DNA from: Chloroflexota bacterium | Lineage (GTDB): Bacteria > Chloroflexota > Dehalococcoidia > SHYB01 > JACPQI01 | DNA length: 5,725 nt | Assembly (NCBI GenBank): GCA_016190545.1 | Contig: JACPQI010000068.1 | Coordinates: 1-5,725, forward strand | Reading direction: 5' to 3' | Part shown: one piece after another, positions 1-5,254 of the stretch | How positions within the stretch are numbered: the first letter of the stretch is position 1 | How the letters are laid out: every line of letters begins with the position of its first letter | Translations under genes and position numbers: made by a program | Notes under the pieces: generated by a model | Databases searched by the model: none | What the model was told of the DNA's origin: nothing | What the model saw: the letters and a program-made list of their open reading frames with translations, nothing else

Positions 1-1
1 C

Positions 2-12
2 TGGCATACTAT
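2..12 (+). promoter_or_regulatory. Weak candidate -10 region upstream of the DUF6941-like gene
   Basis: TACTAT at 7-12 matches TATAAT at four of six positions. The -35 region would lie outside the window, so it cannot be checked. If the palindromic element at 36-178 is mentally removed together with one copy of the flanking GCTAAG, this -10 would lie a short distance upstream of the AAGGGGG ribosome binding site of the next gene. That arrangement resembles the short thrC leader at the other end of the window. This is inference from spacing and a partial match only. Confidence 0.22.
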
Positions 13-35
13 GTCCGGCGCGCTGCGCTAAGAAA

Positions 36-178
36 CTATCTCAAAACGCGTCCCCTGGGAGAGTGCCCCGATGACAACGGGGCCGGGGTCTGGGGTATCC
101 CCCCAGATTCCCTTTCTTCTCCCCCTCCCTTGGCAAGGGAGAGGGAGATCACTAGTGAGGGTGAGGGTCTTGAGATAG
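36..178. repeat. MITE-like palindromic element, copy A
   Basis: The stretch is bounded by an inverted repeat: CTATCTCAA at 36-44 is the exact reverse complement of TTGAGATAG at 170-178, extendable to 11 of 12 bases. Inside are three hairpins in order: GCCCCG/CGGGGC (65-70 with 78-83); TCTGGGG/CCCCAGA (89-95 with 101-107), followed by a pyrimidine tract; and CTCCCTT/AAGGGAG (125-131 with 135-141), extended outward to 121/145 past one mismatch. A perfect 10-bp palindrome, TCACTAGTGA, follows at 149-158, then GAGGGTGAGGG. The six-base sequence GCTAAG occurs just outside both ends (27-32 and 181-186), as a target-site duplication might. The same module order recurs at 764-915. No transposase is encoded, so it would be a non-autonomous element; mobility is inferred. 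A structured RNA leader is the alternative. Confidence 0.6.
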
Positions 179-183
179 ATGCT

Positions 184-190
184 AAGGGGG
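184..190 (+). promoter_or_regulatory. Ribosome binding site deciding the start of the DUF6941-like gene
   Basis: AAGGGGG ends five bases before ATG at 196. It supports this start over an upstream in-frame one at 130, which would translate through the palindromic element. Confidence 0.6.
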
Positions 191-195
191 ATACG

Positions 196-597
196 ATGCG
201 TCTCGACTTCGCCTTCGTCTGCGACTACGCCGAGCTGGGATCCAAGATCAACGCCCTGGGCATCGGCTTCGACACCATCTACGCGCCCAAGGTGCCGGCC
301 ACCCACCCGCACCTGCACCTGGTCGCCCAACTCCGGGCCAGCATCGCCGAGGCCGGTGAGAAGCACCTCTCGGTCAGCCTCATCGACGCCGACGGCAAGG
401 AGGTGCAGCCGCCCGTCACGGGCGCTTTCAACCTGCCCAAGCCCCAGGGCGCGACGGAGAGCGTGGGGCGCATCGCCATCGCCTTCAACAACACCACCTT
501 CCCCCGCTACGGCGAGTACTCCATCCACATGACCGTCCAAGGCAACGAGCTGGTCCGCATCCCCCTCCGCGTCCTCCCCACGCCGGAGCAGCGGTAG
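196..597 (+). CDS. Conserved hypothetical protein, DUF6941-like
   Basis: This is a 133-residue soluble protein without a signal peptide or membrane segment. The opening MRLDFAFVCDYAELGSKINA, the LGIGFDTIYAPKVPATHPHL stretch (21-40), the SLIDADGKEV segment (61-70), and an ending with FPRYGEYSIHMTVQGNELVRIP (about 102-123) match my recollection of the DUF6941 family of small, probably all-beta proteins seen in Chloroflexota and Actinomycetota. No catalytic motif is visible and the function is unknown. Alternating hydrophobic residues and GxY/N-type turns fit a beta-sandwich. The start is chosen for the AAGGGGG site and because the family begins near M-R-x-x-F-A. The gene appears monocistronic: a palindromic element precedes it and about 430 bases without a gene follow. 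The family assignment is from memory and unverified; that it is a real gene is much surer, given the GC-rich third positions and family-like sequence. Confidence 0.75.
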   Translation: MRLDFAFVCDYAELGSKINALGIGFDTIYAPKVPATHPHLHLVAQLRASIAEAGEKHLSVSLIDADGKEVQPPVTGAFNLPKPQGATESVGRIAIAFNNTTFPRYGEYSIHMTVQGNELVRIPLRVLPTPEQR

Positions 598-670
598 GTA
601 CGGCCCTCGCTAAGCCGCTTCCGCACTCACTCAGGACTCTTTTCAAAAGTGGAGTGGGCGCCTGTCTGTC

Positions 671-707
671 ATTCTTGCTGAGCCCCGATGCAATCGGGGC
701 GAAGAAT
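671..707. repeat. Hairpin of a second repeat type
   Basis: GCCCCGAT (682-689) pairs perfectly with ATCGGGGC (693-700) over a three-base loop. An outer ATTCTT/AAGAAT pair (671-676 with 702-707) encloses it, with unpaired GCTGA on the left. The flanking words GTCATTCT...GAAGAATCTC recall the dispersed CATTCTGAGC...GAAGAATCTC repeats I remember from several bacterial genomes, including Dehalococcoidia. Whether this is one of them needs a genome-wide search. It is separate from copy B, which starts about 57 bases later. Confidence 0.5.
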
Positions 708-763
708 CTCTCTTGCGTCGCTAGCCTTAGCGGGAACTGAGACCCTTCGTCCTTCCTTGAACG

Positions 764-915
764 CATCCCGAAGTTCGGTCTCGGGGGAGTTCTGAGGGGG
801 CGCCGCCCCCTCAGACGGGGGCCTGGGGGACACCCCCAGCTTCTCTTTTCCTCCCCCGCTCCCTTGCCAACAAGGGAGCGGGGGACACAGACAGGGGGTG
901 AGGGATTTCGGGACG
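764..915. repeat. MITE-like palindromic element, copy B
   Basis: This copy has the same plan and nearly the same length as copy A. The terminal inverted repeat is TCCCGAA (766-772) against TTCGGGA (907-913). Internal hairpins in order: an 11-bp perfect stem (791-801 with 805-815, core CTGAGGGGGC); a 7-bp stem CTGGGGG/CCCCCAG (823-829 with 833-839), followed by the pyrimidine tract CTTCTCTTTTCC; and a perfect 15-bp stem (852-866 with 871-885, core CCCGCTCCCTTG) with loop CCAA. It ends with GGGGGTGAGGG (894-904), as copy A ends with GTGAGGG. Related words CTTGAACGCA (756-765) and CTTCACGCA (917-925) lie at or outside the two ends, a possible imperfect duplication. The element ends about 43 bases before the rpsF -35 hexamer. 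It could also act as a rho-independent-like barrier between transcription units. Confidence 0.6.
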
Positions 916-957
916 GCTTCACGCAACGGATAAAATGGGCCTTCACCGTGCTGCGGT

Positions 958-986
958 TTGTAGCCGGAACGGCGTCATGCTATAAT
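958..986 (+). promoter_or_regulatory. Promoter of the rpsF-ssb-rpsR operon
   Basis: A perfect TATAAT at 981-986 is preceded by TGC (978-980), making an extended -10. TTGTAG at 958-963 lies 17 bases upstream and matches the first three bases of TTGACA. Transcription should start near 992-994, giving a leader of about 35 bases before the GTG start. The pattern fits a housekeeping sigma-70-type promoter for a highly expressed operon. Confidence 0.75.
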
Positions 987-1017
987 CCCAGGGCGCATTT
1001 TGGCGAGAGTTGTATTT

Positions 1018-1024
1018 GGAGGGG
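1018..1024 (+). promoter_or_regulatory. rpsF ribosome binding site
   Basis: GGAGGGG lies just upstream of GTG at 1028 (core GGAGG at 1018-1022 with five bases of spacing). It lies inside the frame that would follow a TTG at 1010, so it argues for the GTG start. Confidence 0.75.
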
Positions 1025-1027
1025 CCT

Positions 1028-1315
1028 GTGCAGAAGTACGAAGCGGTTGTGGTATTTGTGCCGACCATGACCGATGACGAACTCCCCGCATCTGTGGGAA
1101 AAGTGACCAAAGATATTGAGACGCGGGGCGGCACGGTGACCAAGACCGATGTCTGGGGCCGACGCAAGATGGCCTACCCCGTCCGCAGCTTCAAAGAAGG
1201 CAACTACGTCCTGGCCGAGTTCACTCTGACCGCTGAAAGGGTCAAGGACCTGAGCAACAACCTGAAACTCTCCGAACAGGTCCTCCGTTACCTCATCGTC
1301 AAGCAGGAGGCTTAG
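1028..1315 (+). CDS. rpsF: 30S ribosomal protein S6
   Basis: S6 binds the central domain of 16S rRNA on the 30S platform as a pair with S18. The 95-residue product has the usual family length. It opens MQKYEAVVVFVP, with the Y-E at positions 4-5 typical of S6, then a helix with the ETRGGTVTKTDVWGRRKMAY segment (31-50), the most diagnostic part of the family. EGNYVLAEF (57-65) and LRYLIVK (86-92) follow, completing the alpha/beta fold. GTG at 1028 is chosen because GGAGGGG precedes it and S6 proteins start two or three residues before the conserved Y-E; TTG at 1010 would add six atypical residues. It is the first gene of the operon, 35 bases before ssb, with its own extended -10 promoter. The acidic C-terminal tail seen in some S6 proteins is absent. 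Confidence 0.96.
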   Translation: MQKYEAVVVFVPTMTDDELPASVGKVTKDIETRGGTVTKTDVWGRRKMAYPVRSFKEGNYVLAEFTLTAERVKDLSNNLKLSEQVLRYLIVKQEA

Positions 1316-1350
1316 TCCTTCCGGCACTGGAAGGAGGGAAGGGTGAAGAT

Positions 1351-1761
1351 ATGGCGGGCTTGAACAAAATCATGATCATCGGCCGTCTGGGGACCGACCC
1401 CGAGATGAGGTACACTCAGGATGGCAAGGCTGTGACCCGGTTCCGCGTCGCTGTAGACAACCCGTACACCACCGCCGCCGGCGAGCGCAAGCAAGAGACC
1501 GAATGGTTTACCGTGGTAGCCTGGCGCCAGCTCGCCGAGCAGTGCAGCCAGTTCCTTGCCAAGGGCAGGCTAGTCTATGCCGAGGGCCGGCTCCGCAGCC
1601 GGTCATGGGAGGGCCAGAACAAGCAGCCCCGGTTCGATATGGAGATTACCGCCGACCGCGTCGTCTTTCTTGACCGCCAGCCCGGTGCCCAACTGCCCGG
1701 GCAGGCCGAGGAGACCGCCGCCGCCGAAGGCGGAGAGACGGCGGAGTCGCTCCCGTTTTAA
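1351..1761 (+). CDS. ssb: Single-stranded DNA-binding protein
   Basis: SSB coats single-stranded DNA in replication, recombination and repair. The 136-residue product has an N-terminal OB fold (about 1-110): LNKIMIIGRLGTDPEMRYT (4-22), the ETEWFTVVAWRQLAEQ block (49-64), and KGRLVYAEGRLRSRSW (71-86). By alignment to E. coli SSB, Trp52, Trp58 and Trp86 take the places of the DNA-stacking Trp54, Phe60 and Trp88. A short acidic linker rich in Glu, Ala and Gly (about 111-133) leads to the tip ESLPF, the partner-protein docking peptide; the final Pro-Phe is kept, though the usual run of Asp is replaced by single Glu residues. The linker is short, about 25 residues. AAGGAGGG (1331-1338) is 12 bases from the ATG, while AGGGTGA (1340-1346) is closer. 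The place between rpsF and rpsR is the classic one. Confidence 0.96.
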   Translation: MAGLNKIMIIGRLGTDPEMRYTQDGKAVTRFRVAVDNPYTTAAGERKQETEWFTVVAWRQLAEQCSQFLAKGRLVYAEGRLRSRSWEGQNKQPRFDMEITADRVVFLDRQPGAQLPGQAEETAAAEGGETAESLPF

Positions 1762-1803
1762 AAAGAGACTCGTGATCTTACAGCAAATGGAAGTGGAAGA
1801 GAC

Positions 1804-2334
1804 ATGACGACACAGCAACAGACGCCGGCACATCCACCCCAAGCCGAGCACCTGGCCCCGCGCGGGCCTCGGGCGGGCGGCCCACCGGGCGCTGGGCCTG
1901 CACGGCGTCCCGGCGGCGGACGGCGGGGCAAGTTCTTCCCACCCCGCCGCAAGATATGCGTTTTCTGCGTAGAGAAAAACGCGGTGGCGGACTATAAGAA
2001 TGTCAGCCTGCTGCGACGCTTCCTATCCGACCGGGCCAAGATCCTGCCCCGGCAGCAGACCGGCGTCTGCGCCAAACACCAGCGTCAACTCGGCCTCGCC
2101 ATTAAGCGCGCTCGAGTGCTGGCCCTCTTGCCATTGACCCACGGTCACATCCTTGGCATGGGTGGCACGGAGCGCTTTGGCGGGCCGCCGCACCCTGAGC
2201 GTGAGCGCCGCGCTGTGGCCCCAGCCCCAGTACCACAGCAGACCCCGGCTGCGGAAGCGGAGCAGACCCCCTCCCCCACCACTGAGACCCAGGCCGCTCC
2301 AGCCCCCGAGTCCGCCGAGCCGGTGGAAAGTTAA
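1804..2334 (+). CDS. rpsR: 30S ribosomal protein S18 with long terminal extensions
   Basis: S18 partners S6 on the 30S platform. The conserved core lies at about 43-112 of 176 residues: KICVFCVEKNAVADYKNVSL (50-69), then LRRFLSDRAKILPRQQTG (70-87), CAKHQRQLGLAIKRAR (89-104) and LALLPLT (106-112). Cys52, Cys55, Cys89 and His92 form the CxxC/CxxH set of the zinc-binding S18 type. Most bacterial S18 proteins have about 70-90 residues, so this one is about twice the norm. The N-terminal extension (1-42) is rich in Pro, Gly and Arg. The C-terminal one (about 113-176) begins with a Gly-rich stretch and continues as a Pro/Ala/Glu/Thr-rich acidic tail; it is in frame and shows no sign of a fused domain. 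The gene follows ssb by 42 bases, with GGAAGAG before the ATG. It is the last operon gene; rplI (L9), often next, is absent. Confidence 0.94.
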   Translation: MTTQQQTPAHPPQAEHLAPRGPRAGGPPGAGPARRPGGGRRGKFFPPRRKICVFCVEKNAVADYKNVSLLRRFLSDRAKILPRQQTGVCAKHQRQLGLAIKRARVLALLPLTHGHILGMGGTERFGGPPHPERERRAVAPAPVPQQTPAAEAEQTPSPTTETQAAPAPESAEPVES

Positions 2335-2381
2335 GCGACTCGGTAGGCCGAATGATCAGGCCCGTTCCTCTTCGCTCCCTA

Positions 2382-2402
2382 TGCTATCATGGCCCGTGCG
2401 AG
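2382..2402 (+). promoter_or_regulatory. Candidate extended -10 promoter of the foldase-hom unit
   Basis: TGC followed by TATCAT (2385-2390) matches an extended -10 with one deviation in the hexamer. No good -35 is seen 16-18 bases upstream, which is tolerable for extended -10 promoters. The predicted start is near 2397, giving a leader of about 100 bases. The following GGCC...GTGCGAG closely matches the thrC promoter region at 5246-5265. In the leader, GTCTC (2402-2406) could pair with GAGAC (2424-2428), a weak hairpin only. Confidence 0.5.
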
Positions 2403-2465
2403 TCTCATCTATGCATCTGAACAGAGACATGATTTCATACAGGGGAATAAGCACATAGGACACTG

Positions 2466-2495
2466 CCGGCAGAGATAAAACCGGTAGGGATAAAA
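2466..2495 (+). repeat. Imperfect 15-bp tandem duplication at the foldase start
   Basis: CCGGCAGAGATAAAA (2466-2480) is followed directly by CCGGTAGGGATAAAA (2481-2495), identical at 13 of 15 positions. Both differences are transitions. The second unit carries GGTAGGGA (2483-2490), the likely ribosome binding site eight bases before the GTG start; the first carries the weaker GGCAGAGA. Confidence 0.75.
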
Positions 2496-2498
2496 GAC

Positions 2499-3914
2499 GT
2501 GGCTCAGAGCAAAAGCACCCCACCCCAAGGACCCCAGCACATTGACCGTCGCCGCGCCAAGATGCGGCGGCAGCCCATAAGCCGTCGCCGTTTTTGGACC
2601 ACGGCCCTCGTGACCGCTGCCGTCATCACCGCCATCCCCGTTGTCGCAGGCTACCTCGGCTACTATTTCGCCGTCGTCAAGCCCCGCCACCAGACCATTG
2701 TCCGCGTCAACGACCAGACCTTCGACTTCGCCTACTACGTGAAGCAACTCCGGGCCATCAAGCGGGGCACAGAGCAACTCGGCAATAAATTCGACGCCGC
2801 CATCGAGCCTTTCCGGCTGGTGGAAATCATCCAAGAGAACGAGATCATCCGCCAGGGCGCCACAGCCCAGGGTGTCACCATCAGCAAAGATGAGGTGGAC
2901 ACGGAGATCGAACAGCGGCTCAGCCAGCCACCCCTGTCCTTCCTCGCCCCGCGGGCGCCAGGCCAGCCCATCACCGACCCTCGCTTCCAGAGCGACCTCA
3001 AGGAGGCTATCCGCCGCTGGACCGCCATCCTCCAACTCTCCGAAGCCGAGTACCGCGAGAACGTAGCCTCCGACCTCCGCCGCGCCAAGATGCGAGATAT
3101 CCTGGGCGTGTCCGTCCCCACCGTAAGCAATCAGGTCCGCTTCACCATGGTCAAGCTCAACACGGATGACCAGCAAGGCCAGGCTCTGGTCAGTAAGAGG
3201 GTCAAGGACAATGACGATCTCGGCGCAATAGCCCATGACCTGTCCACTGACGAAGAGAGCGCCCTTCGTGAGGGTGACGTAGGATGGGCGCCGCCGCGCG
3301 TCTACCCCGAGCTGGACGATCTGCTCTTCGGCATCCCGCCGGACACCATCGCACCCTACGTGCAGGCGCCAGAGGGGTTCTATCTCGTGCAAGTGGAGGG
3401 GCGTCAGGGCGACCAGGCCCGCCTCCGCGTCATCCTCGCTCCCACAGAGCAGCAGCTTTTCGCCATCGGGCGCCGCGTCACCACCGGCGGCGAGTCCTTC
3501 GAGGCCGTCGCTCGCGAGGTGAATCCAGACCCTGCTCTGAAGGCCAGCGGCGGCGACTTGGGATTGCTTTCGGAAGGCGCCCGAGGCGGCATCTTCGATG
3601 CTATCATCCGCGGGGCGGACGTTGGTGAAGTCATCGGCCCCCGCCAGACCACCGAGGCCATCTACTGGATTAAAGTGACGGACCGGGCCCGCCTCCGCGA
3701 GATCGAGGAGAAGAGCCGCGATGTGCTCAAGACCCGGGCCCTGGAAGACTGGGTCAAAGAACAGCAGAGCAAGTTCCTGGTCCAACGCACCTTCAACTCG
3801 GACATTTACGCCATGGCGCTCGAGGAGATCCGCAGCCGCGAAGAGCAGGCTGCCCAGCGGCAGCAGGCCCAGACGCCTACGTCCCCATTTAGTGGACTCC
3901 CGGCGGGGGGCTAG
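2499..3914 (+). CDS. Membrane-anchored peptidyl-prolyl isomerase with two parvulin domains, SurA/PrsA-like
   Basis: The protein is a predicted extracytoplasmic foldase that would catalyse cis-trans isomerisation at prolines and chaperone exported proteins. Of 471 residues, 1-31 are basic; about 34-60 form one long hydrophobic segment after SRRRFW (28-33), which resembles a twin-arginine motif. No clear cleavage site is seen, so it is probably an N-terminal anchor. Residues about 65-205 are a SurA_N-like helical region (VNDQTFDFAYYVKQL at 70-84). Two parvulin (PPIC) repeats follow: about 211-302, with EGDVGW (258-263) and a degenerate start; and about 307-396, with GESFEAVARE (331-340) and GGDLGLLSEG (351-360). 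A charged helix (397-425) and a Gln-rich tail close it. The first repeat has lost much of the usual consensus, so it may be inactive. GTG at 2499 follows GGTAGGGA; ATG at 2562 (Met22) is a possible alternative. It lies five bases upstream of hom. Confidence 0.87.
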   Translation: MAQSKSTPPQGPQHIDRRRAKMRRQPISRRRFWTTALVTAAVITAIPVVAGYLGYYFAVVKPRHQTIVRVNDQTFDFAYYVKQLRAIKRGTEQLGNKFDAAIEPFRLVEIIQENEIIRQGATAQGVTISKDEVDTEIEQRLSQPPLSFLAPRAPGQPITDPRFQSDLKEAIRRWTAILQLSEAEYRENVASDLRRAKMRDILGVSVPTVSNQVRFTMVKLNTDDQQGQALVSKRVKDNDDLGAIAHDLSTDEESALREGDVGWAPPRVYPELDDLLFGIPPDTIAPYVQAPEGFYLVQVEGRQGDQARLRVILAPTEQQLFAIGRRVTTGGESFEAVAREVNPDPALKASGGDLGLLSEGARGGIFDAIIRGADVGEVIGPRQTTEAIYWIKVTDRARLREIEEKSRDVLKTRALEDWVKEQQSKFLVQRTFNSDIYAMALEEIRSREEQAAQRQQAQTPTSPFSGLPAGG

Positions 3915-3919
3915 GCGGC

Positions 3920-5218
3920 ATGCCCCCCAAGAAAAGTGTCGGCATAGGCCTCTTGGGGCTGGGGGTGGTGGGAGGCGGAGTAGTCAAGGCCCTTCTCGAC
4001 AAGGCATCTGTCCTCGCCCACCGCGCTGGCAGCTCTCTGGACCTGCGGTCCGTCCTGGTCCGCGATCTCGCCAAGGCCCGCGACGTTGAGGTCCCGCCAG
4101 GCATCCTCACCACAGACCCACGCAACGTCATCGCAGGCCCGGCGGTGGACGTGGTTGTGGAGGTCATGGGCGGCGAAGACCCTGCGCTCGACTACGTGCG
4201 GCAGGCCCTCTCACAGGGCAAGAGCGTCGTCACTGCCAACAAGGAGGTCATCGCCAAGTACGGCCCTGAGCTGTTTGCCCTCGCCACCGCCAACAAAGCC
4301 GAGTTGCGGTTCGAGGCCAGCGTGGGCGGCGGCATCCCCATCATCACCCCCCTGCAGAAGGACTTTCAGGCCAACCACATCACCAACATCAAGGCCATCA
4401 TCAACGGCACCACCAACTACATACTCACCAAGATGGCCCAGGAAGGCATGGACTTCAAGGCGGCGTTGGAGGAGGCCCAACGCCTCGGCTACGCTGAACC
4501 CGACCCCTCCAACGACATCGACGGCACGGACGCGGCCTACAAGCTCGCTATCCTCGCCACCCTGGCTTTCCATACCGCCGTCCGCTTCAAGGACGTCCAC
4601 CACGAAGGCATCTCTCGCTTGGCCGCCCGCGATTTCCGCTACGCCATCGAGCTGGGTTACGCCATCAAACTCCTCGCTATCGCTAAGGACGAGGATGGCG
4701 CCGTTCAGGTGCGGGTCCACCCTGTCTTCCTCCACCAGGACGAGTTGCTGGCCAAAGTCGACGGCGTCTACAACGCCATCCAGATAGAAGGCGACCTGGT
4801 GGGCAAGGTGCTGCTCTACGGACGCGGCGCCGGCCCCAACCCCACCAGCAGCGCTGTCCTCGCCGATGTGCTGGAGGTGGCGCGGCGCCTGGCCCGCGGC
4901 CAGGCCGCCCCTCCCATGCTGCGCCTAGATGCCGGCAAACGCATCCGCCCCATGTCCGACCTGCAGAGCCGCTACTACATCCGCATGCAAGTTGCGGACC
5001 AGCCCGGCGTGCTGGCCGCCATCGCCACCGTCCTGGGCAACCGCAAGATCAGCATCGCCTCCGTCATCCAGAAGGAGGTCTACCTTGACGCCCAGGCGGC
5101 GGAAATCGTCATCATGACTCACCGGGCCAGCGAGGCCGACGTCCAGGCCGCCCTCGACGAGTTGCAGCGCCTCTCTCTCGTCAACGAAATCGGCACCTTC
5201 GTGCGGGTCGAGGACTAG
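3920..5218 (+). CDS. hom: Homoserine dehydrogenase with C-terminal ACT domain
   Basis: The enzyme reduces aspartate semialdehyde to homoserine with NAD(P)H, the branch point toward threonine and methionine in the cytoplasm. The 432 residues match the usual length of the long monofunctional form. The Rossmann motif is GLLGLGVVGGGVV (10-22), followed by VTANKEVIAKYG (104-115) with the conserved Lys108. The substrate domain carries EASVGGGIPII (132-142), INGTTNYILTKM (161-172) and GYAEPDPSNDIDGTDAAYK (190-208). Glu193, Asp204 and Lys208 align with Glu208, Asp219 and Lys223 of the yeast enzyme, so it should be active. Residues about 350-432 form an ACT domain (YYIRMQVADQPGVLAAIATV, 352-371), which in this family often mediates threonine feedback inhibition. 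The ATG at 3920 follows GGCGGGGGG at 3903-3910. The five-base gap to the foldase gene suggests co-transcription; thrC follows by 56 bases with its own promoter. Confidence 0.97.
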   Translation: MPPKKSVGIGLLGLGVVGGGVVKALLDKASVLAHRAGSSLDLRSVLVRDLAKARDVEVPPGILTTDPRNVIAGPAVDVVVEVMGGEDPALDYVRQALSQGKSVVTANKEVIAKYGPELFALATANKAELRFEASVGGGIPIITPLQKDFQANHITNIKAIINGTTNYILTKMAQEGMDFKAALEEAQRLGYAEPDPSNDIDGTDAAYKLAILATLAFHTAVRFKDVHHEGISRLAARDFRYAIELGYAIKLLAIAKDEDGAVQVRVHPVFLHQDELLAKVDGVYNAIQIEGDLVGKVLLYGRGAGPNPTSSAVLADVLEVARRLARGQAAPPMLRLDAGKRIRPMSDLQSRYYIRMQVADQPGVLAAIATVLGNRKISIASVIQKEVYLDAQAAEIVIMTHRASEADVQAALDELQRLSLVNEIGTFVRVED

Positions 5219-5245
5219 CGGCCAACGGCCCATACGCGGGCACCC

Positions 5246-5254
5246 TGCTATAAT
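5246..5254 (+). promoter_or_regulatory. Extended -10 promoter of thrC
   Basis: TGC (5246-5248) followed by a perfect TATAAT (5249-5254) forms an extended -10. No -35 hexamer is recognisable at the expected distance. The predicted start is near 5260-5262, only about 13-15 bases before the thrC ATG, so the leader would be very short. There is therefore no room for a transcribed riboswitch or T-box before thrC from this promoter. Confidence 0.65.

Larger units (their letters stand above)
598..957. other. Intergenic region without a gene, filled with repeats
   Basis: There is no credible coding sequence in this stretch. Open frames on both strands run through perfect palindromes and resemble no protein family I recognise. 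It holds a hairpin at 671-707, a small CGCTA/TAGCG hairpin at 719-732, and copy B of the palindromic element at about 764-915. The first 60 bases after the DUF6941-like stop show no convincing intrinsic terminator: there is a weak TTTTCAAAA palindrome at 640-648 but no T tract. Confidence 0.7.

Noticed and set aside
130..195. Upstream extension of the DUF6941-like protein
   Set aside because: It would translate the third hairpin of the element, and the AAGGGGG site fits ATG at 196 instead.
28..540. Minus-strand frame of 170 codons opposite the DUF6941-like gene
   Set aside because: Same antisense-register effect, and part of it runs through the palindromic element.
823..850. Intrinsic terminator in copy B (CTGGGGG hairpin plus CTTCTCTTTTCC)
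   Set aside because: The tract is interrupted by C and the same module occurs in copy A before a gene start, so it is better explained as part of the repeat; termination activity remains possible.
485..946. Minus-strand frame of 153 codons across copy B
   Set aside because: It is mostly translated hairpin arms and intergenic sequence and has no family resemblance.
1010..1027. TTG start for rpsF
   Set aside because: It would place the ribosome binding site inside the gene and add six residues not typical of S6.
2346..2362. Possible terminator after rpsR
   Set aside because: GGCC/GGCC is only a 4-bp stem with a nine-base loop and no T tract.
2412..2459. A 15-codon reading frame in the foldase leader as a leader peptide
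   Set aside because: It has no ribosome binding site, no run of Thr or other regulatory codons, and no attenuator-like hairpins after it.
2409..3785. A 458-codon open frame on the minus strand
   Set aside because: It lies opposite the foldase gene in exact codon register. In GC-rich genes, Leu TTA/CTA and Ser TCA are rare, so the antisense frame lacks stops by chance. Its translation is Gly/Asp/Leu-rich and resembles no family I know.
4211..4735. Minus-strand frame of 174 codons inside hom
   Set aside because: It is an antisense shadow in the same codon register as a very well conserved hom.
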